64,000 nt of DNA from Histidinibacterium lentulum (GTDB taxonomy: Bacteria; Pseudomonadota; Alphaproteobacteria; Rhodobacterales; Rhodobacteraceae), in NCBI RefSeq assembly GCF_003789055.1, contig NZ_ML119086.1:62001-126000 (forward strand). Reading direction: 5' to 3'. This document shows positions 1 through 7,959 of the stretch, piece after piece; the stretch's first letter is position 1; each line of letters opens with the position of its first letter. The notes below the pieces were generated by a model that worked only from the letters and a program-made list of their open reading frames with translations, did not search any database and had not been told where the DNA came from. The position numbers and the translations under genes were made by a program.

Positions 1-262
1 CGCGGAGCTGGCCGACATGGAGGAAATTGGGGCTGACGATCACCACCGCGTCGAGCGGCTCGTGGGTCAGCAGCGCATCGAGATCCTCGGCCACCACCGT
101 CTCCTGCCGCGCGAGCGCCGCCGCGCTTTCGGCAAGTTCACGCACGGGGTCGCACACCACCGCCACCCGTGCGTCCGGCAGGAGCGCGATGTTCCGGATA
201 TGCTCCCGCCCCATCATGCCGCAGCCGACGATGCCGTAGTTGATCACCCGTCCCATTCTCAT
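1..262 (-). CDS. Gfo/Idh/MocA-family oxidoreductase, N-terminal part (cut by window edge)
   Basis: The visible 87 residues start MRMGRVINYGIVGCGMMGRE, a Rossmann NAD(P)-binding loop of the form GxxGxGxxG, and continue into the DAVVIVSPNFLH segment that follows beta strand 4 in the Gfo/Idh/MocA family. These enzymes oxidise or reduce sugars, inositols and related polyols with a nicotinamide cofactor in the cytoplasm. The start at 262 overlaps the stop of the upstream GntR gene by ATGA, so the two are probably translationally coupled and the regulator may control it. A second in-frame ATG lies at 256. The substrate cannot be told from this fragment. Confidence 0.85.
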   Translation of the reverse strand, partial: MRMGRVINYGIVGCGMMGREHIRNIALLPDARVAVVCDPVRELAESAAALARQETVVAEDLDALLTHEPLDAVVIVSPNFLHVGQLR

Positions 263-987
263 CCCTTCCCGAGCCGCGCCACGTAGCGGCAGACATTGGT
301 GTCGAACCATGTGCGGCTGACCTCGGCGCGGGCGCCGTCCCCGGCCCAGCCCACGCGCTCCGCCATCCCGACCAGCGCCCCCGGCGCGGGGCCGAACATC
401 GCGGGCGCCCAGGACGGCACGGTCCCCGTGCCCACCCGGTCCTCGACCCGCGCGATCACAAGGCCAAGCGCCTGCCGGTAATGCAGGTAAAGCGATTCCG
501 AGAGGTCCGCCGCCGTCAGGCAGTCTGCCCGCGCGCCGTCGAGCCAGATCTCCTCGAGCGCCGCCGCCTGCCCGTCGAGCCGCCGCAGCCTGCGGATGCG
601 CCAGCCATGCGCGGACGGCCCGCCGTCGGGCAGACTGCCGGGCTTCGCCAGCCGCGCCACGTCCAACACCTCCGCGGTGGGCAGGCCGCCGCCCCCGATC
701 CGCTCCAGCCGGAAGAAGCCGTAGACGCCCAGCGGCCCAGGCCGCGCGCGCACGTAGTTCCCGGACCCCTGCTTCCGCTCCAGCAGCCCGTCCTCGGCCA
801 GCCGCTCCAGTGCCTTCCTGAGCGTGCCCACCGCCACGCCGAGCCCCGCCGCCATCTCGCGTTCGGGCGGCAGGCGCGCACCGTCCGCAAGGCGGCCAGC
901 CGCGATGTCGCGGATCAGCAGTTCCGCGATCTGGACATAGCGCGGCAGCGCCGGACCTTCGGGCATGCGGGCGGCCATGGTGGCCAT
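259..987 (-). CDS. GntR-family (HutC/UTRA type) transcriptional regulator
   Basis: 242 residues. An N-terminal winged helix-turn-helix (about residues 10-75, with the typical RLADGARLPPEREMAAGLGV and TLRKALERLAEDGLLERKQG segments) is followed by a UTRA ligand-binding domain (about 95-240). Such proteins are small-molecule-responsive repressors of neighbouring catabolic genes. The start at 987 was chosen over 978 and 966 because a GGGAAGGGAG ribosome site lies just upstream; the open frame extends further upstream without support. It shares its promoter region with the divergent monooxygenase gene and is followed, with a four-base overlap, by a Gfo/Idh oxidoreductase. Ligand unknown. Confidence 0.9.
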   Translation of the reverse strand: MATMAARMPEGPALPRYVQIAELLIRDIAAGRLADGARLPPEREMAAGLGVAVGTLRKALERLAEDGLLERKQGSGNYVRARPGPLGVYGFFRLERIGGGGLPTAEVLDVARLAKPGSLPDGGPSAHGWRIRRLRRLDGQAAALEEIWLDGARADCLTAADLSESLYLHYRQALGLVIARVEDRVGTGTVPSWAPAMFGPAPGALVGMAERVGWAGDGARAEVSRTWFDTNVCRYVARLGKG

Positions 988-1001
988 GGGGCTCCCTTCC
1001 C

Positions 1002-1026
1002 TGCAAATTGATGCACGATTGATGCA
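1002..1026. promoter_or_regulatory. Candidate GntR operator in divergent promoter region
   Basis: The nonamer ATTGATGCA occurs at 1007-1015 and again at 1018-1026, an 11-base period, and a further TGCA lies at 1002-1005. The repeats sit between the divergent starts of the GntR regulator (987) and the monooxygenase (1091), where an operator for both would be expected. That they bind this regulator is inference. Confidence 0.5.
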
Positions 1027-1090
1027 GTCATTGCCCCGTGCTACGCAAGCCCTGCCAAGCGACCGAATGCACCCTATCGAAAGGCCCCGG

Positions 1091-2245
1091 ATGACCATCG
1101 TTCCCGTCACCTCGGCCGATCTCGACGCGGCCGAGATCTCATGGTTCGCGGCGCTCTGCTCGGACGATTACCGCTTTCTCGGCATGCCCGAGGGGGACCT
1201 CAGGTCCTCTTTCGCCCATTGCCGGGACATCGCCCTCGCGGCAGAGCGGCTGGGCTTCCGCAACATCCTCTGCCCCTCCTCCTATCAGGTGGGACAGGAC
1301 ACGCTCAGCTTCGTGGCGGGCATGGCACCGCTGACGGAGCGGATGAACTTCCTTGCCGCGATCCGCTGCGGAGAGATGCAGCCGATCATGCTGGCGCGCA
1401 CCGTGGCCACGCTCGACCACATGCTCGAGGGGCGGCTCACGCTGAACGTCATCTCCTCGGACTTCCCCGGGGAGACGGCGGACAGCGCCCACCGCTACCA
1501 GCGCAGCCGCGAGGTGGTGGAGATCCTGAAACAGGCCTGGACCCGGGACCGGATCGACTACGACGGAGAGATCTACCGCTTCGAGAACGTCTGGACCGAC
1601 CCCGCCAAGCCCTGGCAGACCGGCGGACCGCTCCTGTATTTCGGCGGCTATTCCCCGCCCGCGCTGGAGCTCTGCGGCCAGCACTGCGACGTCTACCTGA
1701 TGTGGCCGGAACCCAAGGAACAGCTCGCAGAGCGGATGCGCGCGGTGAACGCGGTGGCCGAGCGGTATGGGCGGACGCTGGACTACGGCCTGCGCGTCCA
1801 TGTCATCGTCCGTGACACCGAGGCCGAGGCGCGGGACTACGCCGAGCACCTCGTCTCGAAGCTCGACGACGAGCTGGGCAAGCTGATCCGCGATCGGGCG
1901 CATGACGCCAGCTCCCTCGGCGTGTCCCACCAGGCCCGCGCGCGTGAGCTTGCAGACCGGTTCGGTTACGTGGAGCGGCACCTCTGGACCGGGATCGGCC
2001 GGGCCAGGTCGGGCTGCGGTGCGGCCATCGTGGGATCGGCGGACCAGGTCCTGTCGGAGCTCGAGGCCTACCGCGCCATGGGCATCCGCGCCTTCATCCT
2101 CTCCGGTTATCCGCATCTCGAGGAGGCCGAACACTTCGGCCGTCTCGTCATGCCGGAGTTGACAACCTGCTCCTTGCCCCATGTCTACGGCAGGGTGCCC
2201 GAGGGCACGCCCGCGACACCCCTCGGAACCGGAGTCCGCCGCTGA
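1091..2245 (+). CDS. SsuD-like FMNH2-dependent (luciferase-family) monooxygenase
   Basis: 384 residues with the bacterial luciferase-like TIM barrel. Closest recognisable relative is alkanesulfonate monooxygenase SsuD: the segments LHVIVRDTEAEA, LWTGIGRARSGCGAAIVG and FILSGYPHLEEAEHFG parallel SsuD positions late in the barrel. These enzymes use reduced FMN and oxygen to cleave C-S bonds of sulfonates or to oxidise other small substrates. ATG 1091 (MTIVPVTSADL) was preferred to 1067 and 965 because homology begins there and an AAAGG precedes it. A flavin reductase follows 43 bases downstream, the usual partner supplying FMNH2. No sulfonate transporter is visible nearby, so the substrate may not be a sulfonate. 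Confidence 0.87.
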   Translation: MTIVPVTSADLDAAEISWFAALCSDDYRFLGMPEGDLRSSFAHCRDIALAAERLGFRNILCPSSYQVGQDTLSFVAGMAPLTERMNFLAAIRCGEMQPIMLARTVATLDHMLEGRLTLNVISSDFPGETADSAHRYQRSREVVEILKQAWTRDRIDYDGEIYRFENVWTDPAKPWQTGGPLLYFGGYSPPALELCGQHCDVYLMWPEPKEQLAERMRAVNAVAERYGRTLDYGLRVHVIVRDTEAEARDYAEHLVSKLDDELGKLIRDRAHDASSLGVSHQARARELADRFGYVERHLWTGIGRARSGCGAAIVGSADQVLSELEAYRAMGIRAFILSGYPHLEEAEHFGRLVMPELTTCSLPHVYGRVPEGTPATPLGTGVRR

Positions 2246-2288
2246 TGATGCGCCGCCACCCTGACGCCAGAACCCGGCCCGCCCTCTG

Positions 2289-2798
2289 ATGGACGGGGCG
2301 AGCGAGATGACCGGGCCGGATTTCGATCCCGCGGAGGACGCCCGCGGCTTTCGCGACGCGCTGGGGCGGTTCGCCACCGGCGTCACCGTGGTGACCGTCC
2401 CCTCGGAAGACGGACCCGTGGGGATCACCGCCAACAGCTTCGCCAGCGTCAGCCTCGATCCGCCCCTGGTCCTGTGGTCGCCCGCCAGGGCGGCGCGGCG
2501 CCACCGCTATTTCGCCGGGGCGCCACGCTACGCGATCCATGTGCTGGGCGCCCATCAGCAGGCGGTGGCGGACGGGTTTACCCGGGGCAGGAACGGGTTC
2601 GACGGACTCGACTGGCAGGAGGACTCGTCGGGCGTGCCGCTCATCGCCGGCTGCCTCGCACGGTTCGACTGCCGGCTCGAGGCGGCCCATGACGGGGGGG
2701 ACCACACGATCCTCGTGGGGCGGGTGCTGCGCGCCGCCTTCCGCGACGGGTTGCCGTTGCTGTTCCAGGCCGGACGCTACGTGTCGCTGAAGGGCTGA
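2289..2798 (+). CDS. Flavin reductase (HpaC/RutF-like) partner of the monooxygenase
   Basis: 169 residues of the flavin-reductase-like split-barrel family: the segments FRDALGRFATGVTVVTVP, GITANSFASVSLDPPLVLWS and the closing PLLFQAGRYVSLKG are characteristic. It reduces FMN or FAD with NAD(P)H and passes the free reduced flavin to a two-component monooxygenase, here presumably the SsuD-like enzyme immediately upstream. The first ATG (2289) has no good ribosome site; ATG 2307 (MTGPDFDP) is preceded by GGGGCGAG, so the protein may be six residues shorter. Its stop codon and that of the convergent gene lie inside one palindrome, CTGAGGCCTCAG, at 2795-2806. Confidence 0.9.
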   Translation: MDGASEMTGPDFDPAEDARGFRDALGRFATGVTVVTVPSEDGPVGITANSFASVSLDPPLVLWSPARAARRHRYFAGAPRYAIHVLGAHQQAVADGFTRGRNGFDGLDWQEDSSGVPLIAGCLARFDCRLEAAHDGGDHTILVGRVLRAAFRDGLPLLFQAGRYVSLKG

Positions 2799-2802
2799 GG
2801 CC

Positions 2803-3282
2803 TCAGTGCATAAGGCGCGCCGGGACCGGACGCTCCCCGGCCGGGTCGAGGCGGGGCGCGCGCAGAACCAGCCGCTGCAGGGACAGGCCCAGCACCGCGG
2901 CGTCGGCCACGACCATGGGAGACATGTCCGGGCGCACCACGAGACAGGCCATCAGCAGGGCATCCTCCCGCGCGCCTTCCGAGGCCGCCTCCACCAGGGT
3001 GGCAAGGCAGGCCTCGTCGGCCCCGAGACAGCTGCAGCCGGGTCCGTGCCGCATCAGGGGACGCCGCCCGTGGACGGCGATCTGGCGCCAGAACGCGTCG
3101 AAGGCGGCGATGACGCGGAGCGCCATCTCCGGGCCGGCACGCTGCTGAAGGAGCGTCTCCGCGGCCGCCCGCGCGGCGGAGCCGGCGGTGAGACCGCGCA
3201 GGAGGCCCACGAGCTCGACACCTGCGGGATCGAGGTCCTCGATCCGACCCACGGGTCGTGCGCCTTTCGGACAGTGTGACAT
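2803..3282 (-). CDS. Conserved hypothetical protein, paralogue of the next gene
   Basis: 159 residues, no recognised domain. It is mostly helical, with a small-residue-rich C-terminal half (ADEACLATLVEAASEGARED, then LLMACLVVRPDMSPMVV) and a Cys pair in HGPGCSCLG. ATG 3282 (MSHCPKGARPVG) has a GGAGG eight bases upstream and is preferred to the longer frame. The protein encoded just upstream at 3376-3849 has the same layout, with matching xDLDP near the N-terminus and ADExxLxTLVxAAxxGARxxAxLLAxLxVR near the C-terminus, so the two arose by duplication. No transmembrane segment or signal peptide is evident. Function unknown. Confidence 0.75.
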   Translation of the reverse strand: MSHCPKGARPVGRIEDLDPAGVELVGLLRGLTAGSAARAAAETLLQQRAGPEMALRVIAAFDAFWRQIAVHGRRPLMRHGPGCSCLGADEACLATLVEAASEGAREDALLMACLVVRPDMSPMVVADAAVLGLSLQRLVLRAPRLDPAGERPVPARLMH

Positions 3283-3375
3283 GTGCCGCCTCCGCTTGGG
3301 GGTCTCCGGACGGAGCCGACCGCCGGGCGACCCCGCCTCAAAGACTGAGCAAAACACTCGGACATGTCAAGGCGG

Positions 3376-3849
3376 TCACGGAGAGGCCGCGGCCCCTGCC
3401 CCGTCCATCCGTGCGAGCGCCGTGCCGAAGCTCTCGGCCGCTGCGACGAGATCGGCCGCGGCCTCCGCCCGCACCATGAGAGCGGCGAGCAGCATCGCCT
3501 CGGCGCGCGCCCCACCCGCCGCCGCAGCGACAAGGGTCCCGAGCCAGACCTCGTCCGCCGACAGCCGCGTATCGCCCGGCGGGTTCAGATGGAGTCGCCG
3601 CCGGCCGACCCAGGCGAGCAGCACCCAGATCGAGCCCAAGGCCTCCACCGCCTGCTCCGCCGCGGCTGGCGACAGGCTTTCGGCGATTTCCGTGGTGGTG
3701 TGGTCGCGTCCCGAATCGCCGCTTTGCCAGAGCCGCGCCAGACGCAGGACCCGGTGCCGCAGCGGATCGAGGTCCGCCACCTGTCCCAGGATCACGTCCC
3801 CGCGCGGTAGCCCCGCGCCGGTCTCCGTCCTCGCCCCGTCCGGCCCCAT
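3376..3849 (-). CDS. Conserved hypothetical protein, paralogue of the downstream gene
   Basis: 157 residues, unrecognised. It shares with the gene at 2803-3282 an N-terminal GQVADLDP motif and a C-terminal block starting ADEVWLGTLVAAAAGGARAE. It lacks the GCSC cysteine motif of its sister. The start is placed at 3849 because GAGGGG lies about five bases upstream; an ATG at 3885 would add twelve residues but has no ribosome site. The two sisters are 93 bases apart in the same direction and probably form one transcript. They may act together, for instance as a heteromer, but nothing in the sequence names a function. Confidence 0.7.
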   Translation of the reverse strand: MGPDGARTETGAGLPRGDVILGQVADLDPLRHRVLRLARLWQSGDSGRDHTTTEIAESLSPAAAEQAVEALGSIWVLLAWVGRRRLHLNPPGDTRLSADEVWLGTLVAAAAGGARAEAMLLAALMVRAEAAADLVAAAESFGTALARMDGAGAAASP

Positions 3850-4173
3850 CGTCCCCTCAGACCCAGGCTCTGCACACATCGGCATACCATGGATGGACCG
3901 GGACAGCCCGCCGCGTCAATCCTCCACCCGCCCTGATGCAACCCGCGACCCTGGCCTCCCCGCGACGAACACCTCGACAATGCAGGGCGCACGCAGCGGG
4001 GAGCGCAGAGCGCGGGTCATGCCGGAACGGGCCAGATCCTCACGCTCGGCCGGTGCGGCGATGGTGGCGAATGCCCCCGACCTCGGCACCGGCTTTCAAC
4101 GGAACGCGCGAGCCAGCGCCTGCCCTGTCACTGAAGCCTTGCACCGCTTGTGACGATCGGATGTCCTGACGCC
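3850..4173. other. Intergenic region upstream of the antiporter operon
   Basis: A 324-base divergent gap between the hypothetical pair and the antiporter operon. It presumably holds promoters for both sides, but no clear -35/-10 pair, operator or RNA gene could be recognised. Confidence 0.4.
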
Positions 4174-4668
4174 ATGCAGGGATTTGCCTTCCGACATCTG
4201 CTTGGCCGCATCGCCTTTCTCGGGGCGCTGTGGGTCGTTCTGTCCGGGCTCGAACCCAAGGCGCTTGCCGTTGGGACAGTTGCCGTCCCTGCCGCCGTCT
4301 GGCTCAGTCTGCGGCTTCTGCCGGGACCGCGCCATCTCGCGGTGTGGAGGGCCTTGCGCCACCTGCCGGCGTTCCTCGGCGCGTCCCTTCTCGGCGGACT
4401 CGACGTGGCGCGGCGCGCGCTGTCTCCGCGCATGCCGCTGGCGCCGGGCTGGGTCGAAGTGCCTGTGCATCTGCCCGATGGCGGACGCGTCGCGTTGGGG
4501 GCGGAACTGTCGCTCATGCCGGGCACGCTGGCGGCAGGCACGCGGAACGACCGGTTGCTGATCCACCTGCTCGACGTGAACGCGGGCTTCGAGGACGCGA
4601 TCCCTCGGGAAGAAGCAGCCATCGCCGCGATGATCGACGGCGAGCCGGCGCCAAGGGAGGGCGGATGA
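4174..4668 (+). CDS. mnhE: Mrp/Mnh-type cation:proton antiporter subunit E
   Basis: 164-residue membrane protein of the MnhE/MrpE family: two N-terminal transmembrane segments (about 12-60), then a soluble domain with GALAVGTVAVPAAVW-like and ALGAELSLMPGTLAAGTRND segments; the family motif of SLTPGT type is seen here as SLMPGT. It is an accessory, assembly-related subunit of the multisubunit Na+(K+)/H+ antiporter. ATG 4174 is used; a GTG at 4150 in the same frame is an alternative, and neither has a convincing ribosome site. First of eight genes that all overlap end to start. Confidence 0.88.
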   Translation: MQGFAFRHLLGRIAFLGALWVVLSGLEPKALAVGTVAVPAAVWLSLRLLPGPRHLAVWRALRHLPAFLGASLLGGLDVARRALSPRMPLAPGWVEVPVHLPDGGRVALGAELSLMPGTLAAGTRNDRLLIHLLDVNAGFEDAIPREEAAIAAMIDGEPAPREGG

Positions 4669-4979
4669 CCGTCTGGCTGACCTTCATGGCCATGGGCGTG
4701 CTCGTGAGCCTCGCCGGGGCGCTGGTGCGGGTCTGGCGCGGACCCGGGCGTGCCGACCGCATGACCGGAGCACAGCTGGCCGGCACGAGCGGCGTTGCGG
4801 TCCTCATGCTTCTTGCCCCAATCGAGGGCTGGGCCACGCTCGACGTGGCGGCGATCCTCGCGCTGTTCGGGGCGCTGGCGGCGGTGGGCTTCGTCAAGGC
4901 GCTGAGCGCCGATGGCGGCGGCGACCCCGAGGAGGAGGACGGCGATCCCGTGCCGTTGGCCGGAGACCGGAATGACTGA
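4665..4979 (+). CDS. mnhF: Mrp/Mnh-type antiporter subunit F
   Basis: 104 residues with three transmembrane segments, of the MnhF/MrpF family. The segment RVWRGPGRADRMTGAQLAGT is the family hallmark (RVxxGPxxxDRxxAxxxxGT in MrpF). The start overlaps the mnhE stop by ATGA and follows an AAGGGAGG ribosome site. The C-terminus carries an extra acidic tail (DGGGDPEEEDGDP). It works as a small membrane subunit of the antiporter complex encoded here. Confidence 0.88.
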   Translation: MTVWLTFMAMGVLVSLAGALVRVWRGPGRADRMTGAQLAGTSGVAVLMLLAPIEGWATLDVAAILALFGALAAVGFVKALSADGGGDPEEEDGDPVPLAGDRND

Positions 4980-5256
4980 CCTCGCGACCCATGTCTTCAC
5001 CGGCCTCGGCGTCCTGTTCTTCCTCGCGGGCTCGGTGGGGTTCCTTCGGTTCCCCGACATCTTCAGCCGCCTTCACGCGCTGACCAAGGCGGATAATCTC
5101 GGCCTTGGCTTCATCGCGCTGGGCGTCGCCTTCCAGGCCGGGAGCTGGCGTCAGGTGGCGCTTCTGGCGCTGATCTGGGCGCTGGTCCTGCTGGCCGCCG
5201 GCACGGTCTCGCAGCTCGTGGCGCGCCATGCGCTGCGCGAGCGGGACGGCCGATGA
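4972..5256 (+). CDS. mnhG: Mrp/Mnh-type antiporter subunit G
   Basis: 94 residues, three transmembrane segments, MnhG/MrpG family (PhaG_MnhG_YufB). The segment GSVGFLRFPDIFSRLHALTK corresponds to the family signature around G-R-xPD-x-x-R-x-HA-x-TK. The ATG overlaps the end of mnhF by eight bases. Small structural subunit of the antiporter complex. Confidence 0.9.
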   Translation: MTDLATHVFTGLGVLFFLAGSVGFLRFPDIFSRLHALTKADNLGLGFIALGVAFQAGSWRQVALLALIWALVLLAAGTVSQLVARHALRERDGR

Positions 5257-6188
5257 CCTGGGCCCTCGACGCCACGCTCTGCGCCATGATCCTCGCCGTG
5301 GCGCTGGCGACGGTGCTGGGGCGTGGTGTATTCCGCGCCATCGTCTTTTTCGTGGTCTACGGTCTCCTGCTGGCGCTGGCCTGGGTCCGTCTGGACGCCG
5401 TCGACGTGGCGCTGGCCGAGGCCGCGATCGGGGCGGGCCTGACCGGCGTCCTGTTCCTGGCCGCCTTCGGGCGACTTGCACGCAGCGGGGCGGATGCGGA
5501 GCCGCCGCCGGGCCGTGTCAACATCGCCGCAGCACTCGCGTCCGCCGCTCTGACCGGGGCGCTCGTCTGGGCGTGGGTCGCCCTGCCGCTCCCCGGGCGG
5601 CCGGGGCCGGAGCTTGCCGAGGCCCTGCCGCGTGCCGGTGTCGAGAACCCGGTCACGGCGGTACTCCTCAACTTCCGCGCCTGGGACACGCTGCTCGAGA
5701 GCGTCGTGCTGCTCGCGGCGTTGGTGGGCCTGTGGATGCTGGCCCGCGACGAGGCCTGGACGGAACCGCTGGGGCTGCCGCAGCATGTCAGGCCGGGTGG
5801 GGTCATGGCCAGTTTCGGGCGGATCCTGCCCCCCGTGGGCGTACTCGTTGGGGCCTATGTGGTCTATGTCGGCGCTGACCGGCCCGGCGGGGCGTTCCAG
5901 GGCGGCACCGTACTTGCCGCGGTCGGGATCGTCGCGGCACTTGCCGGACTGGTCCGCCCGCCGCGGGTGACCCGGCGGGCCTGGCGCGCCGCGCTGGTCG
6001 CGGGACCGGCGGTCTTTCTGGCAGCAGGACTTGGGGGCGCGGCGCTCGGCGCGGGGTTCCTGACCCTCCCGGAGCGCATTGCCGGCAGCGCAATCTTCGC
6101 CATCGAGATCGCCCTCGCCCTGTCCATAGCGGTTACGCTCGCCTTCCTCGTCATCGGCCCGCCCGAAACCGGACTGGAGGACCAATGA
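5253..6188 (+). CDS. mnhB: MbhD/MbhE-MnhB fusion subunit of the antiporter
   Basis: 311 residues, about nine transmembrane segments. Residues about 1-80 look like the MbhD (DUF4040) module that in classical Mrp systems forms part of the C-terminal extension of MrpA. A middle stretch (85-165) fits an MbhE-like helix region ending in RAWDTLLES, and residues 170-311 are an MnhB domain (LPPVGVLVGAYVVYVGADRP, then GGAFQGGTVLAA). So the tail of MrpA appears here joined to MrpB instead of to an ND5-like unit. The start overlaps the mnhG stop by ATGA. Confidence 0.85.
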   Translation: MTWALDATLCAMILAVALATVLGRGVFRAIVFFVVYGLLLALAWVRLDAVDVALAEAAIGAGLTGVLFLAAFGRLARSGADAEPPPGRVNIAAALASAALTGALVWAWVALPLPGRPGPELAEALPRAGVENPVTAVLLNFRAWDTLLESVVLLAALVGLWMLARDEAWTEPLGLPQHVRPGGVMASFGRILPPVGVLVGAYVVYVGADRPGGAFQGGTVLAAVGIVAALAGLVRPPRVTRRAWRAALVAGPAVFLAAGLGGAALGAGFLTLPERIAGSAIFAIEIALALSIAVTLAFLVIGPPETGLEDQ

Positions 6189-6490
6189 GCGGTGTCACGC
6201 TCTATGCACTGACAGGCGCGGCGCTGGTGGGGACCGGCTTCTTCGGGCTGATCGCGGCGCGGCATCTGTTGCGGCGGGTGCTCGCCTTCAATCTCATCGG
6301 CTCGGGGCTGTTCGTCTATCTCGGTGCGGCCGGCGCGCGTGGCGGCGAGGCCGATCCGGTGCCGCAGGCCCTGATCATAACCGGGATCGTGGTTGCCCTT
6401 TCGGCGAGCGCGCTGGCGGTGGGGCTGATCGTGGCGCTTGCCCGCGCCCGAGGCCGGGCCATGCTTCCAGAGGAAGACGTGGGCGGGTGA
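6185..6490 (+). CDS. mnhC: Mrp/Mnh-type antiporter subunit C (NuoK-like)
   Basis: 101 residues, three transmembrane segments, of the NuoK/MnhC family. The conserved end, DPVPQALIITGIVVALSASA, with the polar PQALxLTxIVI-type stretch, is clear. Overlaps mnhB by ATGA. It links the ND-like channel subunits to the rest of the antiporter membrane arm. Confidence 0.92.
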   Translation: MSGVTLYALTGAALVGTGFFGLIAARHLLRRVLAFNLIGSGLFVYLGAAGARGGEADPVPQALIITGIVVALSASALAVGLIVALARARGRAMLPEEDVGG

Positions 6491-7959
6491 CAGCCCTGGT
6501 AGCCCTGCTCGCGCTACCGCTCGCCGGGGCGCTGGCTGCCGTGGTTCTGCCCCACGGCGCGGTTCGGGGCATGGTCCCGGCCCTGAGCGTTGCGATGCTG
6601 GCGGCAACGGCCGTTCTGGTGGCGGGCCTTTCGGCACAGGCGCCGACGCGGCTCAAACTGGGGCAATGGCCGCCGCCCGTCGGCATCGTGCTGGAGGTCG
6701 ATGGCCTTGCAGCGGCGTTGATCGCGATGACCGCACTGGTGATGACGGCGGCTGCACTGGCCGCGCTTCGATCTGAGCAACCCGCCGCTGCGGGCGCGCG
6801 CGCGGCCTTCGGGTTCTGGCCGCTGATGCTGCTGCTCTGGGCCGCGCTGAACGCGGTGTTCGTCTCGCGCGACCTCTTCAACCTCTATGTCGGGCTCGAG
6901 CTTCTGAGCCTCGCCTCGGTCGGGCTCGTGGCCATCGGAGGCAAGCCCGAGGCGCTCGCCGCCGCGATGCGCTACATGCTCTTCGCGCTCGTGGGCTCGC
7001 TGCTCTATCTCGCCGGGGTGGTTCTGGTCTATGCCGCGCACGGCACGCTCGACATCGGCCTGCTTGCGGACCGGACCCCGGCGAAACCCGACGCGCTGGC
7101 GCTGGCGCTGATGACCGCGGGGCTGATGGCCAAGACCGCTCTCTTCCCCTTCCACGTCTGGCTGCCGCCGGCCCACGGCTCCGCGCCGGCTCCGGCCTCG
7201 GCGATGCTGTCGGCGCTCGTGCCGAAGGCGTCCTTCGTGATCCTGCTGCGGCTCTGGTTCGAGGCGATGCCCGACCGCGCGCAGGATGGGGCGCTCGTCC
7301 TGCTGGCCGTGCTGGGAACCGCGGCCGTGATCTGGGGCAGTCTGCGGGCGCTCCTCCAAACCCGGCTGAAGCTCGTCGTCGCCTATTCCACCGTCGCGCA
7401 GATCGGTTACCTGTTCCTGGTCTTTCCGCTTGCGGGCGGAGGGTCCGCCGAGATGCCCTGGTCGGCCGGCGCCTGGACCGGCGTCCTGTTCCTTGCCCTC
7501 GCGCACGGGCTGGCCAAGGCGGCGATGTTCCTCGCCGTGGGGCAGTGGATGGCCGTGACGGGCAGCGACCGGCTGGACGCGATGCGCGGCCTCGCCACCG
7601 CCATGCCGATGACGTCCTTCGCCTTCGCACTCGCCGCCGTCACGCTGGTGGGCCTGCCCCCCTCGGGCGGCTTCACCGGCAAGTACCTGCTCATGACCTC
7701 GGCCTTCGCCGCTGGGCAGTGGATGTGGGCGCTGGTGCTGGCGGGCGGCGGGCTTCTGGCGGCGGCCTATCTCTATCGTCCGCTTGCCATCCTTTTCGCG
7801 CGCGCGGATGCGCCGGGCCCGGCCACGCTGCCCACCCGCGGGATGCAGGCCATTCCGCTCTGCCTTGCCGGGGCGGCGATCGCACTCGGCATCGCATCCG
7901 AGACGCCGTTCGAGCTCCTATCCATCGGCCGGCCCGCCGCGGCGGAGGACGGGTCATGA
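6487..7959 (+). CDS. mnhD: ND2/4/5-like proton-translocating subunit, first copy (MnhD type)
   Basis: 490 residues, about 14 transmembrane segments, of the NADH-quinone oxidoreductase/Mrp antiporter membrane subunit family. The channel glutamate is present (E138 in NLYVGLELLSLAS) and so is the channel lysine (K216 in GLMAKTALFPFHVWLPPAH). The start codon is GTG, overlapping the mnhC stop as GTGA. It is the first of three tandem, divergent copies of this family in the operon and is most like MrpD. Confidence 0.9.
   Translation: MTALVALLALPLAGALAAVVLPHGAVRGMVPALSVAMLAATAVLVAGLSAQAPTRLKLGQWPPPVGIVLEVDGLAAALIAMTALVMTAAALAALRSEQPAAAGARAAFGFWPLMLLLWAALNAVFVSRDLFNLYVGLELLSLASVGLVAIGGKPEALAAAMRYMLFALVGSLLYLAGVVLVYAAHGTLDIGLLADRTPAKPDALALALMTAGLMAKTALFPFHVWLPPAHGSAPAPASAMLSALVPKASFVILLRLWFEAMPDRAQDGALVLLAVLGTAAVIWGSLRALLQTRLKLVVAYSTVAQIGYLFLVFPLAGGGSAEMPWSAGAWTGVLFLALAHGLAKAAMFLAVGQWMAVTGSDRLDAMRGLATAMPMTSFAFALAAVTLVGLPPSGGFTGKYLLMTSAFAAGQWMWALVLAGGGLLAAAYLYRPLAILFARADAPGPATLPTRGMQAIPLCLAGAAIALGIASETPFELLSIGRPAAAEDGS

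Noticed and set aside
1139-2434. Long antisense frame opposite the SsuD-like monooxygenase
   Set aside because: Typical high-GC third-position artefact; composition rich in Gly/Arg/His with no family motifs, whereas the plus strand has clear homology. Many similar antisense frames across the window were left out for the same reason.
2795-2806. Palindrome CTGAGGCCTCAG at the convergent stops
   Set aside because: It is formed by the two stop codons and a few bases around them, has no loop or T-tract, and is too short to call a terminator.
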